Below the pieces are notes generated by a model that did not search any database, was not told the origin of the DNA, and was given only the letters and a program-made list of their open reading frames with translations. A DNA stretch of 64,000 nucleotides, from assembly GCF_012271785.1 (NCBI RefSeq), contig NZ_JAAWVT010000002.1:186001-250000 (forward strand). The letters are read 5' to 3'. Numbering within the stretch: the stretch's first letter is position 1; each line of letters opens with the position of its first letter. A program made the translations under genes and the position numbers. Below are positions 8,744-16,682 of the stretch, piece by piece. This DNA comes from Paeniglutamicibacter terrestris. GTDB taxonomy: Bacteria > Actinomycetota > Actinomycetes > Actinomycetales > Micrococcaceae.

Positions 8744-9127
8744 GTGTTGTTCGGAATTAATGGCAGTGAACTGCTGGTGCTTGCCATTTTGGCCGTCGTA
8801 ATCTTGGGACCTGAAAAGCTTCCCGAGTATGCCGCCCAGCTGGCCCGGCTCGTGAAAGAGCTTCGTCGCATGGCCACCGGTGCCAAGGAGAAATTGCGCG
8901 ACGAGGTGGGCGATGACATCGTCGACTTGGACTGGAAAAAACTTGATCCGCGGCAGTACGACCCACGCAAGATCATCAAGGAAGCGTTGCTCGATGACTT
9001 CGAAGATGCCGTGAGCGCAATTAAAGAAACCCCCGTTACGGCGGTTCAACAGCGTGCCGTGGGCACTAAGCAGATTACGCGCTTGGCTGTGAACGAACCG
9101 GCTCCCTTCGACAACGAGGCCACCTAA
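8744..9127 (+). CDS. tatB: Sec-independent protein translocase TatB
   Basis: Twin-arginine translocase subunit that, with TatC, binds signal peptides. 127 residues: a short N-terminal transmembrane helix (residues ~1-20), the hinge ILGPEKLPEYA, then an amphipathic helix (QLARLVKELRRMATGAKEKL) and a charged tail. GTG start at 8744, with AGGGAG ending nine bases before it. It follows the anti-sigma gene, as in mycobacteria, but without the intervening htrA found there. Confidence 0.88.
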   Translation: MLFGINGSELLVLAILAVVILGPEKLPEYAAQLARLVKELRRMATGAKEKLRDEVGDDIVDLDWKKLDPRQYDPRKIIKEALLDDFEDAVSAIKETPVTAVQQRAVGTKQITRLAVNEPAPFDNEAT

Positions 9128-9170
9128 GCCTCACCACGTCTTCGGCGGCACGAAAGCCTTATTAAATCGA

Positions 9171-9206
9171 TAATGGCGGCATCCCCGATGAGGGTTGCCG
9201 CCATTA
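9171..9206. terminator. Bidirectional hairpin between tatB and mrp
   Basis: An 11-bp perfect stem (9171-9181 with 9196-9206) extends by three more pairs after one mismatch. It shares the ATGGCGGCA core with the hairpin at 1256. It lies between convergent genes. Confidence 0.7.
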
Positions 9207-9278
9207 CTGTGTCGCAGACCCGGCATCCGGTAAATGCAAGCCCGTGGGTCCCTGAGGCCCGGAGGGCTCATCCAGGGC

Positions 9279-10388
9279 CTAGCGGGGACTAACTCCCAAG
9301 GGACGTCCCGCTAGACCACGAGGGCGATGCGTCAGAGCACGCGCAATGGCGGTGATCTGCAGAGCTGCGGGTGCCTCGGGATGAGAAATGACCAGCGGAA
9401 TGCCTTTATCCCCGCCGGCGCGCAGCATCGGGTCCAGCGCCACCTGTCCCAGCAGGGGTACCTCGGTTCCCAAGACCAGCTCCAGACGGTGCGCCAGTTC
9501 CATTCCGCCGCCGGAGCCGAAGACCTCCATGGTGGAACCATCGGGCAATTGCAGCCAGCTCATGTTTTCGATGACTCCGATGACCTTCTGCCCGGTCGAT
9601 ACGGCGATGGATCCAGCACGCTCGGCGACCTGAGCCGCAGCAGCCTGCGGCGTGGTGATCACCACCAGCTCGGAGCCCGGCAGCAGCTGGGAGACGGAAA
9701 TGGCGATATCCCCGGTACCCGGGGGCAAATCCAGCAGCAGCACATCCAGATCGCCGAAGTGGACATCGGTGAGGAACTGTTCCAATGCCCGGTGCAGCAT
9801 CGGCCCACGCCAGATCACCGGCTTGTTGTCCGGAACGAACATGCCGATCGAAATGACCTTCACCCCGTGGGCCACCGGCGGCAGAATCATCTCATCAACC
9901 CTCGTGGGAGAGGCATGCGGGATGCCGAGCAAGCCCGGGATGGAGAAGCCGTGTACATCGGCATCGATCAGGCCCACGCGCAGCCCGTCGGTGGCCATGG
10001 CGCAGGCAAGATTGGCGGTCAGTGATGACTTGCCCACTCCGCCCTTGCCGCTGGCGATGGAAATGACGCGCGTCAGTGAGGCGGGGTCAGAAAATGGGAT
10101 GCTGCGGCTGACCAATGACTCGCGGAGTTCGGCGCGTTGCTCTGGACTCATCACGCCCAGGGTCAGTTCAACGTGCTGGACCTCGGCCACCGCGCGAAGC
10201 GCCGCATCAACATCCGCCTCGATGGTGGAACGCATCGGGCAGCCGGCAATGGTGAGCAGCACGCGTACCTTGGCCGTGCCATTGCTCAGTGTCGCGGAGT
10301 CGACCATGCCCAGTTCGGTGATGGGGCGGCGCAGTTCTGGATCTTGGACGCGGGAGAGAGCTTCAAGGAGCCGAGGCTCGATGGTCAT
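9279..10388 (-). CDS. mrp: Mrp/ApbC-family Fe-S cluster carrier P-loop ATPase
   Basis: 369 residues. The N-terminal MIP18/DUF59 domain (residues ~1-90) contains VQDPELRRPITELGMV and the conserved Cys in IAGCPMRSTIEADV. The ATPase domain has the deviant Walker A SGKGGVGKSSLTANLA. The C-terminal CxxC that bridges the cluster in many Mrp proteins is absent: the segment reads IENMSWLQLPDGSTMEVFG, a form I recall from other actinobacteria. It overlaps the upstream DUF1003 gene by ATGA. The likely role is Fe-S protein maturation. Confidence 0.88.
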   Translation of the reverse strand: MTIEPRLLEALSRVQDPELRRPITELGMVDSATLSNGTAKVRVLLTIAGCPMRSTIEADVDAALRAVAEVQHVELTLGVMSPEQRAELRESLVSRSIPFSDPASLTRVISIASGKGGVGKSSLTANLACAMATDGLRVGLIDADVHGFSIPGLLGIPHASPTRVDEMILPPVAHGVKVISIGMFVPDNKPVIWRGPMLHRALEQFLTDVHFGDLDVLLLDLPPGTGDIAISVSQLLPGSELVVITTPQAAAAQVAERAGSIAVSTGQKVIGVIENMSWLQLPDGSTMEVFGSGGGMELAHRLELVLGTEVPLLGQVALDPMLRAGGDKGIPLVISHPEAPAALQITAIARALTHRPRGLAGRPLGVSPR

Positions 10389-11020
10389 GGGTTCTCGTTC
10401 TTCTTGGGGTGTTGCTTGCGCTTGGATTCGGGGGAGACCTGCGGCATCAGTCCGGTGTTAGGCGCTGAACGGTCCTTGCGTTTGGAGGGCTTGGCCGGCT
10501 TGGCGCGTAGCTTCAGCTCCTCACCGTCGGACGTTTCTAGCAGATCCTCCAGGGCGGAACGCAGTTCGGAGCGCACATAGTCACGGGTTGCCACATCGCG
10601 CAGGGCAATGCGCAGGGCGGCGAGTTCACGGGTGAGGTACTCGGTGTCCGAGAGGTTGCGCTCGGCGCGGCCGCGGTCCTCGGAAAGCGAAACCCGGTCC
10701 CGGTCATCCTGCCGGTTCTGTGCCAGCAGCAGCAAGGGTGCCGCGTAGGAGGCCTGCAGCGAGAGCATCAGCGTCAGTGCCGTGAAGCCCAGGGCAGCGG
10801 AGTCAAATCTCCAGGCCTCCGGGGCGAAGATGTTCCAGATCAGCCAGAACACACAGAAGATGGTCATGTAGAAAAGGAATTGCGGGGTGCCCATGAACCG
10901 CGCGAATTTCTCCGTGCTTGAACCGAACCTGTCCGGGTTCGGGGAAAAGCGTGGGAAGAAGCGTCCGCGGGCGGACATGGGAGTGTCAAGGCCGGTGGAC
11001 ACTTGGCGCTTCTCAGCCAT
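10385..11020 (-). CDS. DUF1003-family membrane protein
   Basis: 211 residues. Core DUF1003 pattern: FGSSTEKFARFMGTPQFLF, a first membrane span (FYMTIFCVFWLIWNIFAP), then FDSAALGFTALTLMLSLQASYAAPLLLLAQNRQ with a second span, ending in DRDRVSLSEDR. A coiled-coil-like charged tail with many Arg and Lys follows. Function unknown. It overlaps the upstream MgtE-N/CBS gene by 8 bases and mrp by 4, so all three are one translationally coupled operon. Confidence 0.8.
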   Translation of the reverse strand: MAEKRQVSTGLDTPMSARGRFFPRFSPNPDRFGSSTEKFARFMGTPQFLFYMTIFCVFWLIWNIFAPEAWRFDSAALGFTALTLMLSLQASYAAPLLLLAQNRQDDRDRVSLSEDRGRAERNLSDTEYLTRELAALRIALRDVATRDYVRSELRSALEDLLETSDGEELKLRAKPAKPSKRKDRSAPNTGLMPQVSPESKRKQHPKKNENP

Positions 11021-12323
11021 GCGAAGCTCCGTTCACTGGTGGTTGTGGCTCGGCCGTGCTCTCATCGTGAATGTCATCATGAGTACGCCAGTCCTCGGGC
11101 AATATGTGATCTAGCACGTCATCAACCGTGACAGCACCGACCAATCGGCCATCACTGTTCACCACGGCCAACGATGTCAGGTTGTAGCTGGCCAGCGTGC
11201 GCGCTACCTCGGCGACATTCGCCATATCGGCAATGGGTTCAACATCCGAGTCAAGAATGTTGCCGAGGGACTCCGGCGGCGGGGTGCGCAGCAGCGCCTG
11301 AATGTGTACGGCACCCAGGTAGCGACCGGTGGGGGTCTCCAGCGGAGGGCGGGTCACAAAGACGGTGGAGGCCAGCGCGGGGCTCAGCTCCTCGCGACGC
11401 ACCGAGGCCAGCGCCTCGGCGACGGTGGCTTCGGGGGAGAGGATCACCGGGACCGGGGTCATCATCGATCCGGCGGTTCCCTCGGGGTAGGAGAGCAGGC
11501 GGCGCACATCGCGCGCGTCCTCGGGCTCCATGAGTTCAAGCAACGCGTGTTTGGTGTCTTCGGAGAGCTCTCCGAGGAGATCCGCGGCGTCGTCCGGGTC
11601 CATCTCCTCCAGGACGTCGGCGGCGCGTTCCATGTCCAGCGCGGAGATGATCTGGACCTGTTCTTCGTCGGGCATCTCCTGGAGCACGTCGGCCAGTCGC
11701 TCATCTTGCAGCTCGGAGGCGACCTCAACTCGACGCTTCTGATTCATCTCATGCAGCGCATCGGCGAAGTCGGCAGGCTTCATCTCGTCGTGGGTTGCGA
11801 CGTAGGTGCTAGCGGCCTGGGGTTCGTGCAGCGCGGTGTGCTCAATCGCGTCCCACGGCACCAGCAGTCGTTCCCCACGGGTGCGGCGCAAGCTCAGCAG
11901 ACCGGTGGTTGGTGCACCGCGGCGCACATAGTAGTCCGAGACGATCCAATCCCCGTTTCGGGCTTGGGCCAGGCCAATGTCTTCGACCACGGCATTGCCG
12001 CTGCCATCTTCGAACATCACCCGTCGGTCAAAGAGTTCGGCGGCAGCAAGAATTTCGGCGCCGCGTTGTTGGAAGCGGCGCATGTTGACCAGACCAGAAC
12101 AGATGATCTGTCCGGCGTCCATGGCTTGGATACGCGTCATGGGCACAAAAACGCGCCGTTTTCCGGGCACCTCAACCACCACGCCGACACATTGGGCGGG
12201 TTTGGAGACCAGACGCGCGACAACTACGACGTCGCGCAGACGGCCCAGACGATCGCCCAAGGGGTCAAAGACGTCCAGGCCCAACAAACGTGCGATGAAG
12301 ATCTTCGAAGAATTGCTGCTCAC
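11013..12323 (-). CDS. MgtE N-domain / CBS-domain protein without transporter part
   Basis: 436 residues from the GTG at 12323. In order: a PRC-barrel-like N-terminal half (residues ~1-165), a MgtE intracellular N domain (~180-270, with repeats such as LADVLQEMPDEEQVQIISAL and AADVLEEMDPDDAADLLGEL), and two CBS domains (~285-420). No membrane segment is present, so it looks like the cytosolic Mg2+/nucleotide-sensing half of MgtE freed from the channel; the partner may be the membrane protein encoded next. The start is fixed by TAGCCT seven bases upstream of the GTG; the open frame to 12410 is disregarded. Confidence 0.8.
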   Translation of the reverse strand: MSSNSSKIFIARLLGLDVFDPLGDRLGRLRDVVVVARLVSKPAQCVGVVVEVPGKRRVFVPMTRIQAMDAGQIICSGLVNMRRFQQRGAEILAAAELFDRRVMFEDGSGNAVVEDIGLAQARNGDWIVSDYYVRRGAPTTGLLSLRRTRGERLLVPWDAIEHTALHEPQAASTYVATHDEMKPADFADALHEMNQKRRVEVASELQDERLADVLQEMPDEEQVQIISALDMERAADVLEEMDPDDAADLLGELSEDTKHALLELMEPEDARDVRRLLSYPEGTAGSMMTPVPVILSPEATVAEALASVRREELSPALASTVFVTRPPLETPTGRYLGAVHIQALLRTPPPESLGNILDSDVEPIADMANVAEVARTLASYNLTSLAVVNSDGRLVGAVTVDDVLDHILPEDWRTHDDIHDESTAEPQPPVNGASHG

Positions 12324-12330
12324 GTCATCT

Positions 12331-12336
12331 AGGCTA
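12331..12336 (-). promoter_or_regulatory. Leaderless -10 hexamer of the MgtE-N/CBS operon
   Basis: On the minus strand TAGCCT ends seven bases before the GTG at 12323. This would drive the CBS protein - DUF1003 - mrp operon. Confidence 0.5.
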
Positions 12337-12461
12337 CTGCCTGTATCGCGCCCCGGAGCAGTTTGGAGCTTGTGTTGAGTGAGACGTCGGGCAACGTGTT
12401 GATCTTTCACCTTCAGCGATCAAGGCCCAGCTTCTGGCCGTGGAGCGTGCACAATGGATAT

Positions 12462-13310
12462 ATGTCATCCCCACTTGGTGCTTCCCCGTCCAACTCGAAC
12501 ACGCTTGGTTTGCCGCGCGGCGAACTTTTGGGGCGTTACAGCACGTACCTGGACGCGCAGAAGGTGGTGGACTACCTGGCCGACAACGATTTCCCCGTCA
12601 GCCACCTGACCATCGTGGGAAATGATCTGAAGTCGGTGGAGCGCGTAACCGCCAAACTCAGCTATCCGAAGGTTGCCCTGGCCGGCGCGGCGCAGGGTGC
12701 GATGTTCGGCATCTTCGTCGGCTTGGTGCTGACCATCTTCTCTCCCGGTTCCAACCCGCTGGCGCAGATCCTGTCCTCCGTAGGCATCGGCATGGCCATC
12801 TGGATGCTGGTGGGCGTGGTGAGCTATTCATTTCGTCGCGGTAAGCGTGACTTTGCCTCGCAGTCGCAGGTGCTGGCGACCAACTACGACGTGGTGGTCG
12901 CCTTCAGCCATGCTCATGCTGCCCGTGCACTGGCCGCCAAGTTGCCGATGAGCCAGATGGCCGCCGACGCGGGAGTAGGTGCGCACCATGCTCCGGCCGC
13001 ACAGCAGCCCCCCACGGCACCCGCCGCAGCGCCCGCCGCAACGGCAGCTCCTACCGCCGCGACACCGGAGACCTCGGCCACCGGAAGCTATTCGGATTTG
13101 CCCGACGGACGCCCACAATTTGGCATTCGCATCCAAGATGAGCACCCCGCGGCCGTTCCAGTCCCAGAGACCGAGTCCGCAGCGGACAAGTCGCCCGAGG
13201 CCGTGAACGACGCCGAAAACGAAGCGGACTCCGCGGCCCGGACGACGGCTAGCGATGAGCCGACGGACACTTCCGTGAAAGAAGAGAACCGCGCGGAAAA
13301 GAACAACTAG
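12462..13310 (+). CDS. General stress protein 17M-like (YflT domain) protein
   Basis: 282 residues from the ATG at 12462. Residues ~25-75 carry the YflT/GSP17M pattern (GRYSTYLDAQKVVDYLADND, then HLTIVGNDL). Two glycine-rich hydrophobic segments follow (AGAAQGAMFGIFVGLVLTIF and VGIGMAIWMLVGVVSYS), so the domain is membrane-associated. The last ~110 residues are low-complexity, first Ala/Pro/Thr rich, then acidic. Function unknown; GSP17M is a sigma-B regulon protein in Bacillus. The frame is open upstream to 12363 but family proteins begin near this ATG. It is divergent from the CBS operon. Confidence 0.7.
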   Translation: MSSPLGASPSNSNTLGLPRGELLGRYSTYLDAQKVVDYLADNDFPVSHLTIVGNDLKSVERVTAKLSYPKVALAGAAQGAMFGIFVGLVLTIFSPGSNPLAQILSSVGIGMAIWMLVGVVSYSFRRGKRDFASQSQVLATNYDVVVAFSHAHAARALAAKLPMSQMAADAGVGAHHAPAAQQPPTAPAAAPAATAAPTAATPETSATGSYSDLPDGRPQFGIRIQDEHPAAVPVPETESAADKSPEAVNDAENEADSAARTTASDEPTDTSVKEENRAEKNN

Positions 13311-13349
13311 TTCTCCACGGCTCCGGCCGTCGCAACAATCAGCACGAAA

Positions 13350-13396
13350 CGCCGATGGCGGTCACTTCCCGGTACGGAAGGTGACCGCCATCGGCG
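13350..13396. terminator. Bidirectional hairpin between the stress protein gene and pepP
   Basis: A 16-bp perfect stem (13350-13365 with 13381-13396) is extended by four inner pairs past a single bulged base. It separates convergent genes. No U tract. Confidence 0.72.
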
Positions 13397-13431
13397 CATC
13401 TGGTGCATGAGCGGGAGGCCCCGCGCAGGGC

Positions 13432-14982
13432 TTAGGCCTTGCGGAGATCGGCCATCCAAGCTTCAACAGCCTCAGGGGTCCGTGGCAGTTCCGCGGAGAG
13501 GTTTACCGCCCCGTCCTTGGTGATCAGGATGTCGTCCTCGATGCGAACACCGATACCGCGGTACTCCGCTGGCACGGCCAAGTCTTCGTTCTTGAAGTAC
13601 AGACCCGGTTCGATGGTGAAGACCATGCCCTCCTCCAGGACACCGTCAAGGTAAAGCTCCGCTTTGGCCTGCGCGCAGTCATGCACATCCAGGCCCAGGT
13701 GGTGGCTGGTGCCGTGCGGCATCCAGCGGCGGTGCTGCTGTCCCTCCGGGGAGAGTGCCTCTTCAAGCGAGACGGGAAGCAGGCCCCATGCATCAAGGTT
13801 CTGGGCCAAGACGGTGAGCGCGGCGGTGTGCAGATCACGGAACTTGGTTCCCGGCTTGGCGACGGCGAAGGCCGCCTCCGAGGCGTCAAGCACCGCCTGG
13901 TAAATCTTGGCCTGAACCTCGGAGTACTTGCCATTGATGGGCAGTGTGCGGGTGATATCGGCAGTGTAGAGGGATTCTGCCTCTACACCGGCGTCAAGCA
14001 AGAGCAGGTCGCCCTCGTTGACCTTGCCGTTGTTGTTGATCCAGTGCAGCACCGTGGCGTTATTTCCGGCCGCCGCGATGGTGTCATAACCCAAGTCGTT
14101 TCCTTCTTCACGGGCGCGGGCGAAGAAAGCGCCCTCCACCACGCGTTCGCCGCGCTCGTGGGTGACCGCGCGGTCAAGGGAGCGCACCACGTCGTGGAAG
14201 CCGTTGATGGTGGCAGCTACCGACTTTTTGAGTTCGGCAATTTCCCATTCGTCCTTGACGAGGCGGATTTCACTCAGGGCCTCGGTGAGTTCGCCGTCGA
14301 GGTTATCTGAAATCTCCAGATCGACCCCGGTATTGATGCGGGATGTATCAACCAGTGCGTCGCAGTTCATATCAACTTCGCGCAGCAGGCGAAGACGCAT
14401 GCCGCCGAACTCCACGACGCCGGCGTTTTTGGTGATGGCAACCTCGAGGCCACTAAGATCCGCGGTCTTCAGGCCCAGACGCGCCTGAAGTAGGGGCAGC
14501 GTCGGCCGCGGGCCAATCCAAAATTCTCCGGTGCTGGCGCTGGAATAGAATTCTTCGGAGTCTCGTCCGGCCATGGGGGAGAAGTAAAGGGTTGCTTGGT
14601 GATTTGATCCGTTGTCACCGGCACCCTCGGCGGTGGGTTCCATGATCAGTACTGCATCGGGCTCATGGTCCAGACCTAGTCCGGTTAGGTGTGCGAAACC
14701 CGAGTGTGGGCGAAAGCGGTAGTCGGTGTCATTCGAGCGGACCTTGCGCGGTCCGGCCGGGATCACCAGGCGCTCGCCGGGGAAACGGGCGGAGACCGCG
14801 GCACGGCGGGCCGCGGCAAAGGGTGCCACCGCGTCGTTGCTGGGAAGTTCGGAGGTGTCGGCCGCCCATGAGGAGGCCATGAAGGTTTTGAAGGCCTCGG
14901 AGCTCGGGCGCTGGGAACGGTTGTTCACGCGCTCTTCGAGGGGCTGGTCGCTGCCGGTGGTGGTGGTTGCATCAGTACTCAT
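13432..14982 (-). CDS. pepP: Xaa-Pro aminopeptidase (M24B)
   Basis: 516-residue cytoplasmic metallopeptidase removing N-terminal residues ahead of proline. An N-terminal creatinase-like domain (~residues 50-230, RPHSGFAHLTGLGLDHEPDA) precedes the pita-bread domain. Metal ligands are visible: DAGVEAESLYTADITRTLP (two Asp), HGTSHHLGLDVHD (His), MVFTIEPGLYF (Glu) and GVRIEDDILIT (Glu). The first ~45 residues are polar and Thr/Ser rich. It stands alone, convergent with the stress-protein gene and divergent from the PHP gene. Confidence 0.92.
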   Translation of the reverse strand: MSTDATTTTGSDQPLEERVNNRSQRPSSEAFKTFMASSWAADTSELPSNDAVAPFAAARRAAVSARFPGERLVIPAGPRKVRSNDTDYRFRPHSGFAHLTGLGLDHEPDAVLIMEPTAEGAGDNGSNHQATLYFSPMAGRDSEEFYSSASTGEFWIGPRPTLPLLQARLGLKTADLSGLEVAITKNAGVVEFGGMRLRLLREVDMNCDALVDTSRINTGVDLEISDNLDGELTEALSEIRLVKDEWEIAELKKSVAATINGFHDVVRSLDRAVTHERGERVVEGAFFARAREEGNDLGYDTIAAAGNNATVLHWINNNGKVNEGDLLLLDAGVEAESLYTADITRTLPINGKYSEVQAKIYQAVLDASEAAFAVAKPGTKFRDLHTAALTVLAQNLDAWGLLPVSLEEALSPEGQQHRRWMPHGTSHHLGLDVHDCAQAKAELYLDGVLEEGMVFTIEPGLYFKNEDLAVPAEYRGIGVRIEDDILITKDGAVNLSAELPRTPEAVEAWMADLRKA

Positions 14983-15158
14983 TGACCTATCGTCTCAAAG
15001 CAAACGCAGGAACACCAAGGCGTTGAGCTCAAAGCGGTGCGACGAGCGTTGCAGCGGACAGGATTGCCCAAGCAGTGGACCCGCTGTGCCTTGGGAGTAC
15101 GGGCATTTGTCGCTCCCCAGCCAGCGGTGCGTAGCGGCCAGTTGGTAAGCAAGAGGGA

Positions 15159-15164
15159 TACGCT
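15159..15164 (+). promoter_or_regulatory. Leaderless -10 hexamer of the PHP-domain gene
   Basis: TACGCT ends seven bases before the ATG at 15172. The same hexamer precedes the ferritin-like gene at 23240. Confidence 0.5.
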
Positions 15165-15171
15165 GAGATGT

Positions 15172-16032
15172 ATGCGAATCGACCTCCATGCTCATTCACA
15201 TGTTTCAGACGGGACTGAGCCACCCGCCGCGCTAGTAGCCTCGGCCAAGACAGCGGGTCTGGACATCGTGGCGCTGACAGACCACGACCAGACTGCCGGG
15301 TGGGCCGATGCGGCACGCACCGCACTCGAACTTGGTATTGGGCTGGTCCCGGGAATGGAAATTTCCTGCAAGACCGCCGCTGGGATCAGCGTTCACCTGC
15401 TGAGTTATCTGCATGATCCGACCCACGCGGGGCTGCTCGATGAAATCGGTAAGGCCCGTGATGCTCGTATTACTCGCGCAAGGCGCATGGTGGAGCTGCT
15501 TGCCGAGGACTACCCGGTGGATTGGGACATGGTCGCCCATCATTCTGCCCCCGGAGCTACCATCGGTCGGCCGCACATCGCTGATGCGCTGGTGACTGCC
15601 GGGGTAGTGCGCACTCGAACCGAGGCTTTTGCACAGGTGCTCACGGCTCGCTCTCGGTACTACGTGGGGCACTATGCCATGGATCCGGTCACGGCGGTGA
15701 AATTGGTGCGCGAAGCCGGCGGAGTTCCGGTGTTTGCTCATCCAGTGGCTTCCGCCCGCGGGCGGGTGGTCGGCGAGGAAACCTTTGACGAGATGATCGC
15801 GGCAGGGTTGCTCGGTATCGAAATTGAGCATCGAGACAACCCCGAAGAGGGCAGGCAGTACCTCCGGGAGTTGGCTCGGAAGCATGACCTGATTGTCACG
15901 GGATCTTCCGATTACCACGGTGCTGGCAAGCCGAATCGCTTGGGGGAAAATCTCACCAGCAAAGAAATGATGGAACGCATCGTCGCCGCAGGCACCGGAA
16001 CGGCACCCGTTGGTTTGCCGGATTTGAGCTAG
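15172..16032 (+). CDS. PHP-domain phosphoesterase (YciV/TrpH-like)
   Basis: 286 residues. The polymerase-and-histidinol-phosphatase fold is clear: MRIDLHAHSHVSDGT (metal motif HxH), DIVALTDHDQTAGW, PGMEISCKTAA, FAHPVASARG and a C-terminal VTGSSDYHGAGKPN. Relatives include 3',5'-nucleotide bisphosphatase and 5'-3' RNase AM (YciV), so nucleotide or RNA 5'-end trimming is likely. The ATG at 15172 is chosen because the conserved metal motif starts at residue 4 and a TACGCT hexamer sits seven bases upstream; the longer frame from 15037 runs back over the divergent promoter region. Confidence 0.85.
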   Translation: MRIDLHAHSHVSDGTEPPAALVASAKTAGLDIVALTDHDQTAGWADAARTALELGIGLVPGMEISCKTAAGISVHLLSYLHDPTHAGLLDEIGKARDARITRARRMVELLAEDYPVDWDMVAHHSAPGATIGRPHIADALVTAGVVRTRTEAFAQVLTARSRYYVGHYAMDPVTAVKLVREAGGVPVFAHPVASARGRVVGEETFDEMIAAGLLGIEIEHRDNPEEGRQYLRELARKHDLIVTGSSDYHGAGKPNRLGENLTSKEMMERIVAAGTGTAPVGLPDLS

Positions 16033-16042
16033 CACACGTATC

Positions 16043-16094
16043 AAGCGCACCTTCTTCATGCACGCAAAGGGTTGAAGAAGGTGCGCTTTTTTGT
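16043..16094 (+). terminator. Rho-independent terminator of the PHP-domain gene
   Basis: A perfect 16-bp stem (16043-16058 with 16073-16088) is followed by an uninterrupted T run to about 16092. This is the cleanest intrinsic terminator in the window. Confidence 0.9.
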
Positions 16095-16682
16095 TGTCCT
16101 TCAGCGGCACGGTTGCCGGTGGCGGAGCGCGTTCGGCCCTTCAATCGTCACGGTTTTCTAGGTCGACGGATGGAACCGTTGGAGAGCGGCGGCTGGGCGC
16201 ATAAAAAACTTTGATGGCCGTAAATTCTGAATATTGCGTACTAAAAAATAGCGTTCTGTACCGCAAGAAATCGTTATTTTAGGAGAATCGTTTCTGAGGG
16301 GCGTGGCGTGATCGCTTCACTCCATGTACATCTTCGGGAGTGGCGCCTGTTACTATCGATGAGGTTGCTTCGCCGTATGAAATGTTTTTGTTGATTCTTA
16401 TTCCAACATTTTGCGGAGCGATCGGTGGTCACTGCGGTGTTAGTTCAACCGTCATTTTGGACGTAATTCGGCATCGCGTTTGCGTGAGGATATCCTCCCA
16501 GCGACATTAGTCTGTCTTCCAAGTGCACGGTGTGAATCTCCGGTGGCCTGCGCGCTCACAATGCGTCCTTGCCGGATGCTCTCTCGACTCGCGATAGCGA
16601 GATCGATCAATGGTGCCCGAGATGGCCAGCGCGCAAGTAGTGGAATTGTTGCCGGCGACGTTCCTACGAAGAAAGGTTGGAT
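16095..16682 (+). other. Long gene-poor, AT-richer region before the symporter gene
   Basis: About 590 bases without a convincing gene. Base composition around 16200-16440 is clearly more AT-rich than the surroundings. An imperfect inverted repeat (TTGCGTAC at 16234-16241 and GTACCGCAA at 16258-16266) could be an operator. A 54-codon GTG frame at 16340 has one hydrophobic stretch but no ribosome site. Confidence 0.4.

Noticed and set aside
16340-16504. 54-codon GTG frame with a hydrophobic stretch before the symporter gene
   Set aside because: No ribosome site or promoter spacing, and nothing recognisable in the sequence.
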